Assembly (NCBI GenBank): GCA_006503535.1 | Contig: QYRS01000011.1 | Span: 1,302,001 to 1,366,000, forward strand | Direction: 5' to 3' | DNA from: Arthrinium phaeospermum | Lineage: Eukaryota > Ascomycota > Sordariomycetes > Amphisphaeriales > Apiosporaceae | DNA length: 64,000 nucleotides | Shown here: positions 62,345 through 64,000 of the stretch, piece by piece | Layout: each line of letters begins with the position of its first letter | Position numbering within the stretch: position 1 is the first letter of the stretch | Position numbers and translations under genes: made by a program | Notes under the pieces: generated by a model | Seen by the model: only the letters and a program-made list of their open reading frames with translations | Database searches by the model: none | What the model was told of the DNA's origin: nothing

Positions 62345-64000
62345 TATACTTCGCCGTTGATGATTGTTTACTTCACGCAGCACGATCATACTCAAAAAGC
62401 CATCTGAACCCAAGGAGGTTAGCAAGTGCATTGGTTAGAAACGCGTACATGAAGGGGATACGAGCGGGTGTGTGCTATATAGTGAACTCACGTAGTGTTT
62501 CGATGCCTTGATTTTGATCGATTTCAAGACCGAGTTCTCTGCTTTCCAGAAGGTTGTTGTTGTTGACAAAGAAGGAAAGATCGAGATGTTTCAACTCCAC
62601 CGAAAGTCTTCCCTTTTCAGGTTGAAATATCGTCAAGCGCTGAGGATCTTCAAAGCCGCGAAAGATGCGAACAATCTTTGATGCCAATGGACCATGAGGA
62701 TTTACGAGGTAGACTTGGCTTCTCCTTGCTCTTCTGCTTTTCAAGTCAATTTTCCAGTCATTGGACCTCGTTATCCAACGCTTCTGAGCCTGTCGGATCT
62801 CTAAAATACCCTTGTCGATGTTCAGCCAATGGATGCAGCCGTCCAGTAGGCTTGACGGCAGATCATAGCTGTCGGCACCCCGGAAGACCCTGCTCGGGAT
62901 GAACTGAAACATTCCATCTCTCGTACGATCGAGTATAACAGCTCTTTCGCCACGAAGACCGAAATGAATCTGGTGTCCCTTAGGGTTGTTTAAGAGCTGA
63001 TGTGTCATGCCACTCACTGAGGAAGGCAGTGTCTGAAGGTTCTCGTTTTCGAACAGCAACTTCACATCTTCCGAGTTGCGGATCTCTAGAGGAAGCTTCC
63101 CAAAAGCCTTTCCATCAATGAGTAGACATCCTTCAATGAAATTATAGTGTATGACCTGTTTACGGTCATATGCCCTATACTTGCTTGTGGCAGTCGTAAC
63201 AACCCAGCTGCTCGTCTCTTTGCCATTCGAGACATCCGCAGAATCTTTCCAAGGGAGGAAGTACTGATGAACCCAAGGTGGTAGAGACCAGACCTCGCAG
63301 ATCGCTTCTTCAAGCCCCTGGGGGGTCAACATTATCGAATCGTGCAGTTTTCGCCGGAGAAGGGCAGCTATTTTTGCATCTCTAACGAACATCGCTTTGG
63401 ATACCAATGGGAGCTTTGATGGATCTCCAATGCTGTTCATTTGCAAAGCCAGAGATGCTTTGACATGCCCACGCAGTTCGGATCTTGTCAGAGGTATGGT
63501 CGCCTTCGCCAGTATGACAAATGTTCTCCGGCAAACTAAAGATGCCCGGAAGATGTCGTTGCTGATGACTTTGGCGGAAGACGAGTCAGTCAACTTTCGA
63601 GACTCGAACTGGAGCTCGGAAATCCAACCCAGCGTCACGGTACGGATTTCCTCAACCAAGCGCGCAGCATCAGCCGACCCTGCGTCTTGGTCGAGCTCGA
63701 ATAATCGGAGACTCAAAGTCAAGAGCAGATCCATGCAGGGGGATTCCCTTGGGTTTGACTTGATTGCACACAGTCTACGGCGTATTTGTTGTGCAAGAAG
63801 TGTGCGGAACGCAGAGTCCAAGAAGAGGCTGTGAACTTCACCTAGTTCAGAGCGCCCCTTGGTCGGTCCTGCCTGCATCACAAGATGTGTGATCATGAAC
63901 ACCGTGTTTTCGTCTCCGAAGTTCAGGTTTGGCGATTGAAGCTCTCTTAGGATCTCAACCCAGCGCAAGTTGGAAGATGATATAACTTCCTGGTGTGCTG

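Larger units (their letters stand above)
56081..64000 (-). pseudogene. Giant DUF6606/DUF3638/DUF3645-type protein gene, interrupted by a hAT-like insertion (5' end beyond window)
   Basis: Fungal giant protein, often annotated as ubiquitinyl hydrolase in databases. Exons: from beyond 64000 to 62492; 62403-62345, interrupted by the element and resuming 61594-59461; 59409-57574; 57529-56754; 56683-56081. All junctions are in phase. About 2,300 residues are visible. Landmarks: LGRLSCAPEPRLL and LTGRTGTEEAF near the DUF3638 entry, then the Walker-like NMGRGKTSVILPM rebuilt across a 51-nt intron. Later come DESDFTL, close to the DEPDELL seen in relatives, and LDQAHTRGTD in the DUF3645 part. The acidic C-terminus is EEEFDDN. 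Taking out the element and one target copy restores ATA ATC ACA CCC AAC without frame change. As it stands the frame entering the element stops within a few codons, so this allele is probably null. Confidence 0.88.

Overview
The window is nuclear DNA of a filamentous ascomycete, most likely a Sordariomycete. The evidence is the short GT-AG introns (about 45-160 nt) with CTGAC/CTAAC branch sites, the TATA plus CT-rich leaders, and the gene set: a Pth11-like CFEM receptor, a CBM18 chitinase, a GH3 beta-xylosidase, a CYP505-type P450, fungal AAA and NTPase-like proteins and a DUF3638 giant protein. There are no operons. No species is assigned.

Layout. 1-6.8 kb: sec23 (3' end outside the window), a soluble BM3-like P450, and a divergently transcribed short-chain dehydrogenase. 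6.8-13.4 kb: no supportable gene, except the long pyrimidine-rich leader of the next gene. 13.4-14.9 kb: PNG1 peptide N-glycanase with an intact Cys-His-Asp triad. 15-19.4 kb: degenerate minisatellites, a 142-bp foldback and a 27-30 bp tandem array. 19.5-19.9 kb: a two-exon gene for a small secreted protein, found by splicing. 23.8-25.5 kb: a CFEM seven-helix receptor. 26.3-28.3 kb: a GC-rich array that switches orientation, followed by a 102-bp repeat. 29.8-35.7 kb: a head-to-head pair, a fungal NTPase-like gene with frame breaks and an AAA ATPase. 36-40.5 kb: chitinase, Sec61-beta and a second dehydrogenase. 42.2-46.4 kb: a sterol-glucosyltransferase-like enzyme with a ubiquitin-interacting-motif tail. 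47.6-55.4 kb: a small CHZ-motif protein, a beta-xylosidase and an amino-acid permease. 56.1-64 kb: a very large DUF3638-type gene cut by a 742-bp hAT-like non-autonomous transposon.

Functionally, the conserved genes serve the ER and secretory route (Sec23, Sec61-beta, Png1). The accessory genes serve wall and plant-polymer turnover (chitinase, xylosidase), nutrient uptake and surface sensing (permease, CFEM receptor) and possibly self/non-self or stress responses (NTPase, AAA).

The most informative observations are the hAT insertion with an 8-bp target duplication that rebuilds an uninterrupted exon, the hidden small secreted gene, and several coding regions that each appear to lack one base. 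That last pattern could be gene decay or uncorrected assembly indels.
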